The notes: generated from the sequence alone by a model not told the origin. A stretch of 64,000 nt of DNA from Winogradskyella algicola (GCF_005869935.1 NZ_SZQF01000001.1:124001-188000); one strand, 5' to 3'; shown: positions 19,646 through 28,823, numbered from the stretch's first letter. Translations and numbers: made by a program.

Positions 19646-20620
19646 TTATAGTTGATTTAAAATAGAATCCATTACCCAAGCAGTATGTGTGGCAGTTTTC
19701 CCTGTTGAAGGATGCTTAACATCAAATTGCAAGTGCTTTGCCATATTCTCAACATGATACTGTTGAATGTGTTGAGGATTATCTATTTGAAAAGTTTCTA
19801 AACCTTTTGAAGTTATTAATTGTATTGGTTCCTCTAAAAAAACCGAAAAAGATAATTCTCCTTTATTGCCAATAATCCTAACTTTATCTTCACGCTGATA
19901 AGTACCAAAACTCCACATTCCTGTTCCTAAAACTCCATTCTCATGCTCCCATGATGCTGAAATAATATCTTTTGCTGTGTATAGTTTTTGTTGGTTAGAG
20001 CTAATACCTTTTGCTTCTTTTATATCTCCCAGTAAATAGTTAAACAAATCCAACCCATGACTTGCTAAATCATCAAAATAACCAGCTGGTGCAATTTTAG
20101 CATCGGTTCGCCAATTATAAGTGTCAGATGTATCCAAATCACTTGGTGTGCGACTCAAATACCAATGAATATGTCTCACATTACCTATCGCCTTCTCTTC
20201 TAATAATGACTTCACCTTATTAAATCGTGGTAAGGACCTGCGGTAATACGCAACAAATAAGGGCAGACCTTTAGTCTTAAATATATCGGTAATTTCAAGG
20301 CATTCCTTATAACTCGGTGCCATTGGTTTTTCAATACAACATATTTTATTGGCTTGTGCCACCTTCATGGCATAATAATGATGTGTATCTGGTGGTGTGG
20401 CAATATAGACAGCATCAACTTCAGGATCGTTAATTAGTTTATCAGCATCATTATAGTAGCATGGTACGTCGTGCCGTCTAGCATAATCTTTGACTAGCTC
20501 TAAATTTCGTCGCATGACAGCCACCAACTCAAAACCTTTCGTCATTTTGTAGGCTGGTCCACTTTTAACTTCGGTAACATTACCACAACCAATAATTCCC
20601 CATTTTATGGTTTTCTTCAT
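19646..20620 (-). CDS. Gfo/Idh/MocA family oxidoreductase
   Basis: A 324-residue NAD(P)-dependent oxidoreductase. The Rossmann motif WGIIGCGNVTEVKSGPAY starts the protein, followed by VDAVYIATPPDTHHYYAMKVA and the family signature CIEKPMAPSYKEC, where the EKP Lys is catalytic. The C-terminal alpha/beta domain includes YFDDLASHGLDLFNYLLGDI, supplying the His of the active site. Members oxidise sugars, inositols or related polyols; the exact substrate cannot be assigned. There is no signal peptide, so it acts in the cytoplasm. It lies 27 bp downstream of the umuD-like gene on the same strand, with no obvious functional link. Confidence 0.92.
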   Translation of the reverse strand: MKKTIKWGIIGCGNVTEVKSGPAYKMTKGFELVAVMRRNLELVKDYARRHDVPCYYNDADKLINDPEVDAVYIATPPDTHHYYAMKVAQANKICCIEKPMAPSYKECLEITDIFKTKGLPLFVAYYRRSLPRFNKVKSLLEEKAIGNVRHIHWYLSRTPSDLDTSDTYNWRTDAKIAPAGYFDDLASHGLDLFNYLLGDIKEAKGISSNQQKLYTAKDIISASWEHENGVLGTGMWSFGTYQREDKVRIIGNKGELSFSVFLEEPIQLITSKGLETFQIDNPQHIQQYHVENMAKHLQFDVKHPSTGKTATHTAWVMDSILNQL

Positions 20621-20647
20621 ATATAGTTACCTTATAAACTCTTAAAC

Positions 20648-21091
20648 CTAATACAATTTCTTGATTACATTTGTTACGATTCCCCAAATAACAAAATCAT
20701 TCTCTTCTGTAATTTTCATTATTGGATAATCTGGATTTTCAGGTTGTAACCATACTTCACCCTTTTCTACTTTAAGACGTTTTACTGTGAACTCGCCATC
20801 TAAAAAACAGACTGCAATTTTATTATTTTCTGGTTCTAAACTTCTGTCTATAACTAACAAATCATTATCTTCTATACCAGCACCAATCATAGATTGACCA
20901 CTAACACGCGCATAAAATGTTGCTTCTCTATTTTTGACTAATTCTTCATCTAATGATAAGCGTTGCTCCTTAAAATCATCTGCTGGTGATGGAAAACCTG
21001 CAGAAATTCCTGTGTCGAAGAAATTTACTCCGGCATCTTCAACAGGCTCTGGAATAAAAAATGTTAAGTTTTGAGATTGCAGTGTTTTCAT
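20648..21091 (-). CDS. umuD: UmuD-like S24 (LexA-family) peptidase
   Basis: A 147-residue S24 peptidase. The Ser/Lys dyad is visible: Ser67 in SGQSMIGAGI and Lys104 in FTVKRLKVE. The Ala31-Gly32 bond (ISAGFPSPADDF) fits the self-cleavage site that yields UmuD'. It lacks a DNA-binding domain, which separates it from LexA. It lies 76 bp upstream in coordinate terms of umuC, on the same strand but downstream of it in transcription order? In fact umuC (starting at 22424) ends at 21168 and this gene starts at 21091, so umuC is transcribed first. Together they form a Pol V-type damage-tolerance pair. Confidence 0.9.
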   Translation of the reverse strand: MKTLQSQNLTFFIPEPVEDAGVNFFDTGISAGFPSPADDFKEQRLSLDEELVKNREATFYARVSGQSMIGAGIEDNDLLVIDRSLEPENNKIAVCFLDGEFTVKRLKVEKGEVWLQPENPDYPIMKITEENDFVIWGIVTNVIKKLY

Positions 21092-21132
21092 AATTATTTG
21101 ATTCGTTCTTTTTATAAGCGCTTGAATTTTGT

Positions 21133-21163
21133 CATTTCACCTTTCGACTACATTCAGCCTGAC
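21133..21163. repeat. Degenerate copy of the CTTCGACTnnnCTCAG dispersed repeat
   Basis: The gap between umuC and umuD contains CTTTCGACTACATTCAGCCT, close to the flavobacterial dispersed repeat word that recurs near 52975, 63090, 63425 and 63922. Confidence 0.45.
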
Positions 21164-21167
21164 TATT

Positions 21168-22424
21168 CTATTTTACAACAATAATATCATTAATATTAGT
21201 TGTATATTTTGGTGACAAACGCTCTTGTCGCATTTTCCAAGTACGCTTTAAATCTTGATTGCCTATTTTAATTTTGTCCCCTTTATATTTCTTATTAATC
21301 TTATCTATGGCAGACATTAAAGGTTTGTGTTTAGGATCTTCGCTTTCAAACATATCTAGCTGATAATTGTCTGTTGGCACCAAACCTGTAACCACTACTC
21401 CTGCTCTTTTGTACTTAACTCCTTTTTTAAAAATTGTATCTACCGCTTTAACTGCTTGTTTGCTTATAATTAAAGACGAGTCTGTAGGATAAGGAAAGTT
21501 TATTATGGTACTTGCTCTATGCTGTTCCTCTTCCTTTTTGTGTCTATTACTACTTATAGATACAATAACCATGTGGCAGCTAGAGCCTTGTCTCCGCAAT
21601 TTTTCGGCACAGCTTGTAGCAAAGGTAGAGATACGCTCTTTTATATAATTAATATCGTCGTAAGTATAATCAAAACTTCGGGTGGTTGCAATGGCGCGCT
21701 TACGGGTAGGTTCGTCTAATTCAATTTTAGAAACACCTTCTAAATCTTTTTTGAGCTTCCACTCTGTAATAGAAAATGTTCGTCGTACCCATTCGTCATC
21801 TAGCTGTGTAAAATCATATGCGGTTTTACAACCCTTAGCTTGCAGTCGATGTTTTAATTGTCTACCAATTCCCCAAACATCTTCGAGCTTCATCCATTTT
21901 AAGGCTTTAATTCTAGAATTTTCAGAATCTATAACATAAACACCATTGGTTTCTTTAGGAAACTTCCGCGCTATTTTATTAGCCACTTTGCTCAAAGCTT
22001 TTGTTGGCGCAACACCAACACAGGTTGGTATACCTGTCCATTTTAGAATACGCTTTCGGATTTGATTGCCGTATACTTCAAAATCGTAATCCTTAAAACC
22101 TTTGAATTGCAAAAAGGCCTCATCTATACTATAGACCTCAACATCTGGTGTAAACTGTTCTAAAATCTTCATTACACGGCTACTCATATCACCATATAGT
22201 GGATAATTAGATGAAAACACCTTAATATTATTTACCTTACAAAAACCTTCCCACTTAAAAATTGGTGCACCAAAGGGTAGTTCCAAAGCTTTTGCCTCAT
22301 CACTCATAGAAATAACACAACCGTCATTATTGCTAAGTATAGCAACAGGCTTGCCGTTTAAACTAGGATTAAAAACCCGTTCGCAAGACGTATAAAAGTT
22401 ATTACAATCTACAAGTGCATACAT
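21168..22424 (-). CDS. umuC: Y-family DNA polymerase, UmuC (Pol V catalytic subunit)
   Basis: A 418-residue Y-family polymerase for error-prone bypass of DNA lesions. The N-terminus MYALVDCNNFYTSCERVF carries the first metal-binding Asp, and YSIDEAFLQF the catalytic Asp-Glu; KALSKVANKIAR and the helix-hairpin-helix WGIGRQLKHRLQ follow, with the little-finger domain and a UmuC-type C-terminus. The start at 22424 is preferred over an in-frame ATG at 22493, since the family begins exactly at this motif. It is upstream of the umuD-like gene; the order umuC-umuD is the reverse of E. coli. No LexA box was recognised. Confidence 0.95.
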   Translation of the reverse strand: MYALVDCNNFYTSCERVFNPSLNGKPVAILSNNDGCVISMSDEAKALELPFGAPIFKWEGFCKVNNIKVFSSNYPLYGDMSSRVMKILEQFTPDVEVYSIDEAFLQFKGFKDYDFEVYGNQIRKRILKWTGIPTCVGVAPTKALSKVANKIARKFPKETNGVYVIDSENSRIKALKWMKLEDVWGIGRQLKHRLQAKGCKTAYDFTQLDDEWVRRTFSITEWKLKKDLEGVSKIELDEPTRKRAIATTRSFDYTYDDINYIKERISTFATSCAEKLRRQGSSCHMVIVSISSNRHKKEEEQHRASTIINFPYPTDSSLIISKQAVKAVDTIFKKGVKYKRAGVVVTGLVPTDNYQLDMFESEDPKHKPLMSAIDKINKKYKGDKIKIGNQDLKRTWKMRQERLSPKYTTNINDIIVVK

Positions 22425-22565
22425 AAATGTAAAGATATAAAAAAGACCTGTCTGGTTTTGAAAACCTAACAGACCTAAGGCATTATTTAACACTTTTATT
22501 TTAATCCTCTACATATTCTAAAGTACTAGTTGGCACACAACCTAAGGTCTTAGTATATTTACTAA

Positions 22566-22985
22566 ATGCAAAACACATTTAAAACCATCGCCAGATTCAC
22601 CTACTCTAGTGAAGCACAAATCATAAAAGGTCGTCTCGAAGCTGAAGGCATTAAAGTATTTTTAAAAGATAATATTACCATAGATACTGATCCTTTGGTA
22701 AGTAATGCCATTGGTGGTGTAAAATTGAATGTTTTGGCTGAAGATGAAAGCAAAGCGAAAGCAGTTTTAAATTCTATTTCGGCTTATGCTTTAGATGACA
22801 ATGGTAATGCTCTTATTTGTTCTAATTGTGGCAGTAATAACATTAGCCTCTACTCTACTATTAATAGTTTTAAATCCTTGGTTCATTTTATAATAGGTTT
22901 CGTTTTTGGCTCACTTCCGCTAAGTGCGCGTTACGAGTATAAATGCGATAATTGCAACACTATTGTTAACTTTAAAAAGCAATAA
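22566..22985 (+). CDS. DUF2007-domain protein with C-terminal zinc ribbon
   Basis: A 139-residue protein. Residues 1-70 match the DUF2007 (putative signal transducing protein) pattern: IARFTYSSEAQIIKGRLEAEGIKVFLKD and GGVKLNVLAEDESKAKAVL. Residues ~83-137 contain two CxxC knuckles (CSNCG, CDNC) around a hydrophobic stretch (FIIGFVFGSLPL), giving a zinc-ribbon-like end with a possible short membrane segment. The function is not known; the fold resembles the small PII-like or ACT-type sensors. Its last 14 bases overlap the 3' end of the convergent MocR gene, so the two transcripts can interfere. Confidence 0.85.
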   Translation: MQNTFKTIARFTYSSEAQIIKGRLEAEGIKVFLKDNITIDTDPLVSNAIGGVKLNVLAEDESKAKAVLNSISAYALDDNGNALICSNCGSNNISLYSTINSFKSLVHFIIGFVFGSLPLSARYEYKCDNCNTIVNFKKQ

Positions 22986-24468
22986 TCCTATCATGGGCTT
23001 GTTTTAACCTAGACACTACAATCTCAATTTCATCTTCATCTAAATGCCCAAAACCAAACCGAATAGCACAGGTATCTTTATCTTGGTATAAAATTGTTTT
23101 TGGTAAAAACACATCTAAAGCTTCCGCTTCATTTGCTAATTGCACCAGAGAAATCTGTTTTAAAAATCTTAACCAAATAGCTAAACCGCCTGAAGGTTTT
23201 TCAAACTGAATAACATCTCCAAATTGTTGTTTTAGAGCGTCACACAAAACATCTCTTCGTCTTTTATAGGTTACGATATTCTTCTTTAACAGTCTGTAAA
23301 TTTCGCCTTCAGCAATTAATTCCGATAGCATTTGCTCTTGTATAATATCGCCTTGCTCATCTAAAAGCGTCAAATAATTATGAGCTTCGGCAATGAGATT
23401 TTCGGGTGCTACAACAAATCCAGATTGAAAGCTTGGAAAAAACGACTGACCCATTTTACCCAAATAAATCACCATACCATTAGGATCTGCCGTTGCCATT
23501 GGTAGCATAGCAGAACCATTATACTGAAAATCATAATCATAGTCATCTTCAATTATAGCAAAACCATACTCCTTAGCCAACTCCAATAATTGTATGCGTC
23601 GTTCTGCACTCAAGGTTTTTGTAGTTGGGTAATGCCTATGCGCACTTACATACACACATCGAATTCGATTTTTCATAAAATGCTGCCTTATATAATCTAC
23701 ATCGAGACCATCATCATCTACAGGAATTGTCCTAATCGTGGCACCAGCTTCTTGAAAAATAGTGTTAGACGCATAATGACTCAACTGGCCAACCAAAACC
23801 AAATCGTTTTGCTTTATCAGCAATTGCGATACAATGTAAAGACTCATTTCAGAACTTCTTGTATTCAGTAGGTTGTTGGACTTTATACGAAATCCTCGTG
23901 TGGCATTGAGGTAATTACACAACTGCGTTTTAAATACTGAAGTTGATGACGTTGTGGTTCTGTTCCATTTTTGAATGAGTGGTTTACGTTTCATAGCTGC
24001 ACTGTACCATCTCGAAAATTGATGTGTTGGGTGCAAACGTAAATCTGGCTTACCATCATTAATAATATATTTGGCTTGCGTTTGTTGAAGATTAGTCGCC
24101 AAATGAAATGACTGCTGAAATGGAAAACCAGCCTCCTTAGGATAATGATAAGCCTGATGCACTTGCTGTGCAGTAGCTTTAATTTTTGCTGTGGCTTGCT
24201 CTGGCAGTAACACAAAAGTGCCTTTATTCGCAATGATTTCTACCCAACCTTGAGATGCCAACTCATCGTAGATTGCAACGGCTGTGTTTCTATGCACCCT
24301 TAAAAGTTGGCTTAATGTTCTTGTGCCTGGTAATTTTGTTCCTTTTACCAAATAACCACGTTGAATAGCATTTATAATTTGCTGAGACACTTGCACATAG
24401 ACAGGTTGCACGATAGTTTTATCGAAACTAATTAGCTGTTTTAAAATTGCTTCAACCGGACTATTCAT
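22972..24468 (-). CDS. MocR/PdxR-type GntR regulator lacking the PLP lysine
   Basis: A 498-residue fusion: winged helix-turn-helix of the GntR family at ~18-88 (PVYVQVSQQIINAIQRGYL, LPGTRTLSQLLRVHRNTA) and an aminotransferase fold I domain at ~130-498 (YVSAHRHYPTTKTLSAERR, AIIEDDYDYDFQY). In such regulators PLP forms an aldimine with a Lys in a motif like GTFSKxLFPxLRLGY. Here the aligned segment is YLGKMGQSFFPSFQSGF, so Gln341 (codon CAG) sits at the Lys position, with Lys338 three residues earlier. The protein may sense another ligand or bind PLP without a Schiff base. It is divergent from a TonB receptor gene only 70 bp away, its likely target. Confidence 0.9.
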   Translation of the reverse strand: MNSPVEAILKQLISFDKTIVQPVYVQVSQQIINAIQRGYLVKGTKLPGTRTLSQLLRVHRNTAVAIYDELASQGWVEIIANKGTFVLLPEQATAKIKATAQQVHQAYHYPKEAGFPFQQSFHLATNLQQTQAKYIINDGKPDLRLHPTHQFSRWYSAAMKRKPLIQKWNRTTTSSTSVFKTQLCNYLNATRGFRIKSNNLLNTRSSEMSLYIVSQLLIKQNDLVLVGQLSHYASNTIFQEAGATIRTIPVDDDGLDVDYIRQHFMKNRIRCVYVSAHRHYPTTKTLSAERRIQLLELAKEYGFAIIEDDYDYDFQYNGSAMLPMATADPNGMVIYLGKMGQSFFPSFQSGFVVAPENLIAEAHNYLTLLDEQGDIIQEQMLSELIAEGEIYRLLKKNIVTYKRRRDVLCDALKQQFGDVIQFEKPSGGLAIWLRFLKQISLVQLANEAEALDVFLPKTILYQDKDTCAIRFGFGHLDEDEIEIVVSRLKQAHDRIIAF

Positions 24469-24481
24469 TCTTTTAAAAGTG

Positions 24482-24499
24482 GACTATTTTAATCGTCCG
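24482..24499. promoter_or_regulatory. Possible operator in the MocR / TonB-receptor divergent gap
   Basis: GGAC and GTCC words form a short inverted pair with a 10-nt spacer inside the 70-bp gap shared by the two divergent starts (24468 and 24539). The position suits a MocR operator, but the arms are only 4 bp, so this is weak. Confidence 0.25.
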
Positions 24500-24538
24500 G
24501 AAAGTTACGACTTTTGCACTTTCAATTTAAAACAAGAC

Positions 24539-26356
24539 ATGAGAAAAAATATTACGCTTTTTGTATTACTGTTTTTGGTCATAATTAATGTTGGTGCGCA
24601 AGAAGTCACACAAAAACTAGATTCGGTTACTTTAACTGGTACACGTATTGATTTACCTTTTAAAGAAAACTCAAGAACGATAAACATCATTACATCAGAT
24701 GCTATTAAAAAAAGTGCCGCTGTAAATCTTGCAGATTTATTGCAGCAAGTGGCTGGTGTAGATATTAGAAGACGTGGCACAGGTGGCAGCCAAGCCGATC
24801 TTTACATAAGAGGTGGTGGTTTTGACCAAACACTTCTACTGATCGATGGTATAAAAATGGACGATGCACAAACAGGTCACCACACCATGAATGCAGCTTT
24901 GCCATTAGAAGTTATTGAGCGTATAGAAATTATTAAAGGTCCTGCAGCCAGAGTTTTTGGTCAGAATGCCTTTAACGGTGCCATAAATATTGTAACTAAG
25001 AAGAACCTCAAAAATTCAACATCTGTAAATTTTGAAACTGGCTCTTTTGGACAACTTAATGGTAATGTTACTGCTGGTGTAGATTTAGAAAACTCATCAC
25101 ATATTGTTCATGTTGGCAGAGTGACTTCTGAAGGTTACCGAATTAATACCGATTACGACAATGCTAATTACTACCTAAAAAGCACCTTTAACAAAAATGC
25201 TCAGGCTATTGAAATGACCGCTACATTTCTTGAACGTAAGTTTGGTGCACAAAACTTCTACACAACCAATCCTACGTTTAACGAGTACGAAGAAACGCAG
25301 AATAGCTTAATTGCATTTGGCACAACGTTTAGAACTGAAAAATTTAAAATTCAGCCAAGAGTTTACTGGAGACGTAATCAAGATATCTTTTTATTACGAC
25401 GAGATGAACCAGATTTTTATAGAAATATGCACATTTCTGATAAAATTGGAGCGGAAACAAATGCCTCTTACACTTCAGAATTAGGTATTACTGGTTTTGG
25501 TGTAGATCTTTCTAAAATTTATTTAAGAAGTAATAATTTAGGAAACAGGCAACGTTTCATGGCCAATGCATTCTTAGAGCATCGCTTTAGTTTGTTAGAG
25601 AACAAGCTAGACATTACACCTGGTGTTGCTTTAACGTATTTTTCAGATTTCAAATTTCATGCATTTCCTGGTTTAGATGTAGGTTATGACATTACAAACA
25701 ACTTCAAAATTTATGGAAACATCGGTTATACCTATCGTGTACCAACCTACACCGACTTGTACTATAATGACCCTGTAACCAGTGGCAATGAAGATTTAGA
25801 ACCAGAAGAAGCGTTTGCACAAGAGCTTGGTTTAAAATACGTTTCACCAAAACTTACAGCTAGTATGGCTGTATTTAACAGAGACGCGGACAACTTAATT
25901 GATTATGTAAGAACGTCTGTAACCGAAGATGTATTTACTGCCGAAAACATTACTGAAGTTAACACCAAAGGTTTAGAGTTTGATGCTGCATACAACTTTA
26001 ATATTAGCAACTACAAACAAACTTTAGCGTTTGGCTACTCGTACTTAGATGATAATATTTCAGACCAAAATGAAGAATTATCACGCTATTCACTTAATAC
26101 GTTAAAGCACCAATATATTACACGATTAAGCACGCAGTTATTTAAAAACGTAAGTCAAAACATTGTTTACAAATATGCCGAACGTACAACAGGACAAACC
26201 TATAATGTCTGGGATGCCTCAATTGCTTTAAGATTTAATCAAGCGGAATTTACAGTAACAGCTAGCAACATTTTTGATGCTGACTACATTGAATCTGGCT
26301 TTACACCAATGCCACCAAGCAACGTGTTATTTGGTTTACGATATACGTTTAAATAG
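24539..26356 (+). CDS. TonB-dependent receptor (BtuB-like size class)
   Basis: A 605-residue outer-membrane receptor: signal peptide MRKNITLFVLLFLVIINVGAQ, then directly a plug domain (LDSVTLTGTRIDLPFKENSR, LADLLQQVAGVDIRRRGTGGSQADLYIRGGGFDQTLLLIDGIKM, IEIIKGPAARVFGQNAFNGAINI) and a barrel with the motif YRVPTYTDLYYNDP and the C-terminal VLFGLRYTFK. It has no CarboxypepD_reg-like domain. Size and architecture resemble vitamin or small-molecule receptors. Transcription is likely controlled by the divergent MocR protein, which would suggest a vitamin B6-related or amine ligand; that is inference. The start was moved from 24479 to the ATG at 24539, because the signal peptide begins there. Confidence 0.92.
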   Translation: MRKNITLFVLLFLVIINVGAQEVTQKLDSVTLTGTRIDLPFKENSRTINIITSDAIKKSAAVNLADLLQQVAGVDIRRRGTGGSQADLYIRGGGFDQTLLLIDGIKMDDAQTGHHTMNAALPLEVIERIEIIKGPAARVFGQNAFNGAINIVTKKNLKNSTSVNFETGSFGQLNGNVTAGVDLENSSHIVHVGRVTSEGYRINTDYDNANYYLKSTFNKNAQAIEMTATFLERKFGAQNFYTTNPTFNEYEETQNSLIAFGTTFRTEKFKIQPRVYWRRNQDIFLLRRDEPDFYRNMHISDKIGAETNASYTSELGITGFGVDLSKIYLRSNNLGNRQRFMANAFLEHRFSLLENKLDITPGVALTYFSDFKFHAFPGLDVGYDITNNFKIYGNIGYTYRVPTYTDLYYNDPVTSGNEDLEPEEAFAQELGLKYVSPKLTASMAVFNRDADNLIDYVRTSVTEDVFTAENITEVNTKGLEFDAAYNFNISNYKQTLAFGYSYLDDNISDQNEELSRYSLNTLKHQYITRLSTQLFKNVSQNIVYKYAERTTGQTYNVWDASIALRFNQAEFTVTASNIFDADYIESGFTPMPPSNVLFGLRYTFK

Positions 26357-26380
26357 ATAGTAAACAACATATCACACTAT

Positions 26381-26411
26381 AAATCCTGTCCTAACCGACA
26401 GGATTTTTTTG
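26381..26411 (+). terminator. Terminator after the TonB receptor gene
   Basis: A 10-bp stem AAATCCTGTC / GACAGGATTT, 6-nt loop, then a run of T. Confidence 0.9.
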
Positions 26412-26459
26412 TTGCAATTGTAACAAAAAGAATAACTAAAACACTAATAAATTGAAGGT

Positions 26460-26508
26460 AGTAATAAATCTAGCTTTTAAGAGCTCAAAAAAGAACAGAT
26501 TTATTACT
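26460..26508. ncRNA. Structured hairpin in the 26412-26690 gap (possible small RNA or miniature repeat)
   Basis: A perfect 12-bp inverted repeat (AGTAATAAATCT / AGATTTATTACT) encloses a 25-nt loop that itself holds a compact AGCTTTT/AAGAGCT stem. It sits in a gene-free stretch of about 280 bp between a terminator and the NfeD-like gene. The rest of the gap is AT-rich with no reading frame; a TTTTTGTCGA word at 26611 resembles words upstream of other genes in the window. Whether the hairpin is transcribed is unknown. Confidence 0.35.
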
Positions 26509-26690
26509 CGCTAAGACTAACCATCTCGCTTCTCTTTTATTGGATACATTTTTATCCTTAAATCAACATCAAAAAGCTAGAACTAATTAAGTCTTCTTGA
26601 TGGTAATGTTTTTGTCGAAAACTTTCAAATATAAAGTCGAATAATCTTACAATGGTTGTATATTTAATAGCGCATTAAAACTTAGTAATT

Positions 26691-27335
26691 ATGATAGAGT
26701 GGTTTTCAAATTTAGATTTTCTTTCAAAACTGTATTGGTCCGTTGCCACAGTAGGTTCATTAGTATTTATTGTTGTAATGATTATGGCTTTTGCTGGTGG
26801 AGATGCAGATGATTTAGGTGATGTAGACACAGATATCGACAGTGATGCAGGTGCAGGTTTTCACTTTATAAGCTTTAAAAATCTAGTCGGGTTTTTTACC
26901 ATTTTTGGCTGGAGTGGTATTGCCTGTATTGATGCTGGTCTATCCACACCTTTAACCATTATAATCTCGGTCGTTTGCGGATTAATGATGATGGTCATAA
27001 TGGCTGCACTGTTCTACTTTATAAACAAACTTAGTGATAGTGGTACGCTTAATTACAAAAATGCCTTAGATGCTGTTGGTGAAGTATATCTTACTATTGG
27101 TGCAGATCGCTCTAGTATGGGAAAAGTAAGTGTCAATGTACAAGGAACAGTTAGAGAGCTAGATGCACTAACAGATTCACAAACACCATTAAAATCTGGC
27201 ACTATTATTAAAGTTGTAGATGTAACATCTAACGGTATTTTAATTGTAGACCACACGCGCAAGCCCATTGAGCCGACGTTAACTGAACATGAGACCTTAC
27301 AACAAGGACAAAACAACTTACTAGAAAACAAATAA
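26691..27335 (+). CDS. NfeD-like membrane protein (YqiJ type), partner of flotillin
   Basis: A 214-residue membrane protein: a hydrophobic segment near 15-35, an acidic loop (GGDADDLGDVDTDIDSDAGAG), further membrane segments near 65-115, and a C-terminal OB-fold-like domain (~120-195: GEVYLTIGADRSSMGKVSVNVQG, LKSGTIIKVVDV). This is the architecture of NfeD/YqiJ proteins, which pair with SPFH-domain flotillins to organise membrane microdomains. The flotillin gene follows after 26 bp, which strongly supports the assignment. The biological role in this bacterium is unknown. Confidence 0.85.
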   Translation: MIEWFSNLDFLSKLYWSVATVGSLVFIVVMIMAFAGGDADDLGDVDTDIDSDAGAGFHFISFKNLVGFFTIFGWSGIACIDAGLSTPLTIIISVVCGLMMMVIMAALFYFINKLSDSGTLNYKNALDAVGEVYLTIGADRSSMGKVSVNVQGTVRELDALTDSQTPLKSGTIIKVVDVTSNGILIVDHTRKPIEPTLTEHETLQQGQNNLLENK

Positions 27336-27361
27336 CTATTAACCAAAACACACATTAACCT

Positions 27362-28786
27362 ATGATTAATTTACTCATTCAAGACAATTTAAATTTAGAG
27401 GGCTTTGGTGGACCAATGCTACTCATTTTTGTTACGCTTTTTATAGTGCTTACTTTAATTATTCTTATTAAACGCTATAAACGATGTCCTTCTGACAGAA
27501 TATTAGTTGTTTACGGAAAAGTTGGAGGTGGTAAATCTGCCAAATGTATACATGGTGGAGCTGCATTTATAATGCCTGTTATTCAAGATTATGAATATTT
27601 AGATTTAACACCTATTTCTATTGAGGTTAACTTAGTAAATGCGCTTTCTAAACAAAATATTCGTGTTAATGTTCCATCTCGCTTTACTATTGGTGTTTCT
27701 ACAGAACCAGGTGTTATGCAAAATGCAGCAGAGCGTTTGCTTGGTTTAGGTTTACAAGATATTCAAGAATTGGCTAAAGAAATTATTTTTGGTCAGTTAC
27801 GTTTGGTTGTAGCTTCGATGGATATTGAAGAAATCAACTCTGATAGAGATAAATTCTTAACCAACATTTCACAATCTGTTGAGTCAGAATTAAAAAAGGT
27901 TGGTCTTAAATTAATCAACGTAAACATTACCGATATTGTTGACGAATCTGGCTATATAGAAGCTTTAGGTAAAGAAGCTGCGGCACATGCCATTAATGCT
28001 GCACGTAAGTCAGTTGCTGAGAAAAACAGAGATGGTGCAATTGGTGAAGCTAATGCTGTACAAGATGAGAAAACACAAGTAGCTGCTGCAAATGCAAAAG
28101 CTGTTGAGGGTGAAAATACTGCAAAAATATCGGTTGCCAATTCTGACTCATTGCGTCGTCAGCGTGAAGCAGAAGCAGAGCGTGTAGCAATTGCCTCTGA
28201 GAAAGTACAAGCCGCAAAGGCACTACAAGAGTCTTATGCTGCAGAGCAAGAAGCAGAAACTGCCAGAGCAGAACGTGAACGTTCTTCACAAATGGCAGAT
28301 GTTATTGTACCAACTGAAATTGCTAAAAAGAAGGCAGAAATTGATGCAGAAGCAGAAGCTGAGCGTATTAGAAGACGTGCAAAAGGTGAAGCTGATGCGA
28401 TATTATTTAAAGCACAGGCCGAAGCAAAAGGACTTTATGAAGTATTAACCAAACAAGCTGCTGGTTTAGATGAAATTGTAAAAGCTGCTGGTAATAACTC
28501 TAAAGATGCTGTACTATTATTAATTGCTGATAAACTACCAGAATTAGTAAAAACACAGGCTGAAGCCATTAAAAACATTAAGATTGATAAGGTTACCGTT
28601 TGGGAAAATGGAGGAAGCAAAGACGGCAAATCTTCTACCTCTAACTTTATCTCAGGCATGTATAAAGCAGTACCACCTTTACAAGAAATGTTTAATATGG
28701 CTGGTATGGATTTGCCAGAGTATTTAAAAGGTAAAGATAAAAAAGACATTGAAGTAGATGATGTTGAAATTGAAACCAAAGAATAA
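27362..28786 (+). CDS. Flotillin family (SPFH) protein, YqiK type
   Basis: A 474-residue flotillin: one N-terminal transmembrane helix (~18-38, MLLIFVTLFIVLTLIILI), an SPFH/band 7 domain (~45-220, with CPSDRILVVYGKV and ALSKQNIRVNVPSRFTIGVS), and a long Ala/Glu/Lys-rich coiled coil (~220-400, e.g. AEAERIRRRAKGEADAILFKAQAEAKG) typical of flotillin, ending in an acidic tail. It should oligomerise at the inner membrane together with the NfeD-like protein encoded 26 bp upstream. A terminator follows. Confidence 0.93.
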   Translation: MINLLIQDNLNLEGFGGPMLLIFVTLFIVLTLIILIKRYKRCPSDRILVVYGKVGGGKSAKCIHGGAAFIMPVIQDYEYLDLTPISIEVNLVNALSKQNIRVNVPSRFTIGVSTEPGVMQNAAERLLGLGLQDIQELAKEIIFGQLRLVVASMDIEEINSDRDKFLTNISQSVESELKKVGLKLINVNITDIVDESGYIEALGKEAAAHAINAARKSVAEKNRDGAIGEANAVQDEKTQVAAANAKAVEGENTAKISVANSDSLRRQREAEAERVAIASEKVQAAKALQESYAAEQEAETARAERERSSQMADVIVPTEIAKKKAEIDAEAEAERIRRRAKGEADAILFKAQAEAKGLYEVLTKQAAGLDEIVKAAGNNSKDAVLLLIADKLPELVKTQAEAIKNIKIDKVTVWENGGSKDGKSSTSNFISGMYKAVPPLQEMFNMAGMDLPEYLKGKDKKDIEVDDVEIETKE

Positions 28787-28788
28787 CT

Positions 28789-28823
28789 AATAAAGCCCAC
28801 AAAATTGTGGGCTTTATTTTTTC
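28789..28823 (+). terminator. Terminator after the flotillin gene
   Basis: A 10-bp stem AAAGCCCACA / TGTGGGCTTT, AAAT loop region, T run. Confidence 0.9.
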
